DNA of 32,715 bases from an uncultured Lachnospiraceae bacterium (GTDB taxonomy: Bacteria; Bacillota; Clostridia; Lachnospirales; Lachnospiraceae): the NCBI GenBank assembly GCA_947382355.1, contig CANCYR010000035.1, positions 1 to 32,715 of the forward strand. The letters are read 5' to 3'. The notes beneath the pieces are model-generated. The model worked only from the letters and a program-made list of their open reading frames with translations. It was not told where the DNA came from and made no database searches. A program made the translations under genes and the position numbers. Shown here in pieces: positions 32,400-32,715 of the stretch. Each line of letters begins with the position of its first letter. Position 1 is the first letter of the stretch.

Positions 32400-32594
32400 T
32401 CAACCCTTCCGAATCCAGAACGTATCGGCAAACAACAGCCAGTTAGCACGGAATAACTGCATAATCTGCCAATAGCCCATGCCCCGCAGGCCAAATTCTT
32501 CTACAAGGGCAAACTTTGCCTGAAGGCTTCTCACATCCTCGAACCATACTTCGTGATAAAGTCCATCCTTTTCATAATAAAAATAAGGCGACAT
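32400..32594 (-). pseudogene. C-terminal fragment of a GH18 spore-type peptidoglycan hydrolase, cut by repeat
   Basis: The last 64 residues contain HEVWFEDVRSLQAKFALVEE, then GLRGMGYWQI and an ANWLLF segment. This is the closing part of GH18 barrels of the spore cortex hydrolase group (SleL/YaaH type). Reading upstream, the coding frame runs straight into the terminal GTTAC of the dispersed repeat at 32595. The rest of the gene may continue beyond the repeat, outside the window. The apparent ATG at 32594 is at the junction and is not a real start. Confidence 0.7.
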
Positions 32595-32715
32595 GTAACA
32601 GTTCAGCCCTCAGCCTTCCCACACAGGAATCAGAACCGGCCGCAGGCAGAAAATGATTTTTAAAGGAGCCCTTATAAAAACGCCAGTGCTTAGCGAGGTT
32701 CTTTCGAGCTTAGCA
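32595..32715. mobile_element. Dispersed repeat, copy 2 (opposite orientation, cut by window end)
   Basis: It begins GTAACAGTTCAGCC and matches the reverse complement of 23376-23504 along its length with scattered substitutions. The final bases, including the far terminal repeat, fall beyond the window. It lies directly against the truncated GH18 gene, so insertion probably inactivated that gene. Confidence 0.75.

Overview
The window looks like a piece of a Clostridia genome, most probably a gut Lachnospiraceae; this is inference from gene content. The signs are lipoprotein-dependent maltodextrin uptake, a spore-type GH18 hydrolase fragment, EFR1 and DUF362 Fe-S proteins, strong AGGAGG-type ribosome sites, and a putative holin-like type I toxin. 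Both window edges fall inside repeats, a 55-bp inverted-repeat arm on the left and a ~130-bp dispersed repeat on the right, as expected if this is one whole assembly contig broken at repeats.

Layout. (1) 1-3244: an AT-rich cassette bounded by perfect 55-bp inverted repeats. It holds a TIR-domain gene reading right, and a DUF4062 gene and a P-loop kinase gene reading left. (2) 3324-4250: a complete tyrosine recombinase just outside the cassette and reading toward it. I propose that the cassette is invertible and that the recombinase flips it, exchanging which immune-type effector is expressed. This is the most interesting signal in the window. (3) 4383-8323: a TetR regulator with a consensus promoter overlapped by a 19-bp-arm palindrome, an unrecognised membrane protein, a double-HTH MerR regulator, and an MFS efflux pump behind a MerR-type promoter with a 19-bp spacer. 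(4) 8409-8792: a type I toxin-antitoxin locus with toxin promoter, coupled leader ORF, 38-aa hydrophobic toxin and convergent antisense RNA. (5) 9104-17047: a starch/maltodextrin locus with a carbohydrate-binding lipoprotein, a short LacI regulator, a GH13 enzyme, and a binding protein with two permeases, closed by a terminator. A 210-bp palindromic MITE-like element sits in the lacI/amylase divergent promoter region. (6) 17310-20927: an AT-rich restriction-modification pair. (7) 21087-27291: DUF362 ferredoxin, small regulators, gene remnants, a TetR-methyltransferase pair, an EFR1 flavodoxin-ferredoxin and a MarR/PNPOx-like operon. (8) 27411-32112: a four-gene operon (lipoprotein, metallopeptidase-like/VWA protein, MoxR-type AAA ATPase, leucine-rich repeat protein). 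(9) 32132-32715: a broken hicB and a GH18 gene cut by the second copy of the dispersed repeat.

How they work together. The maltodextrin genes bind, import and hydrolyse malto-oligosaccharides under LacI-type control, with the transport ATPase encoded elsewhere. The defence-type material comprises the TIR/DUF4062 cassette, the RM pair and the toxin-antitoxin locus. The three remnants (FMN reductase, CPBP protease, hicB) and three small palindromic elements show that the right half is being worn down by repeats and decay. No tRNA, rRNA or CRISPR array was seen.
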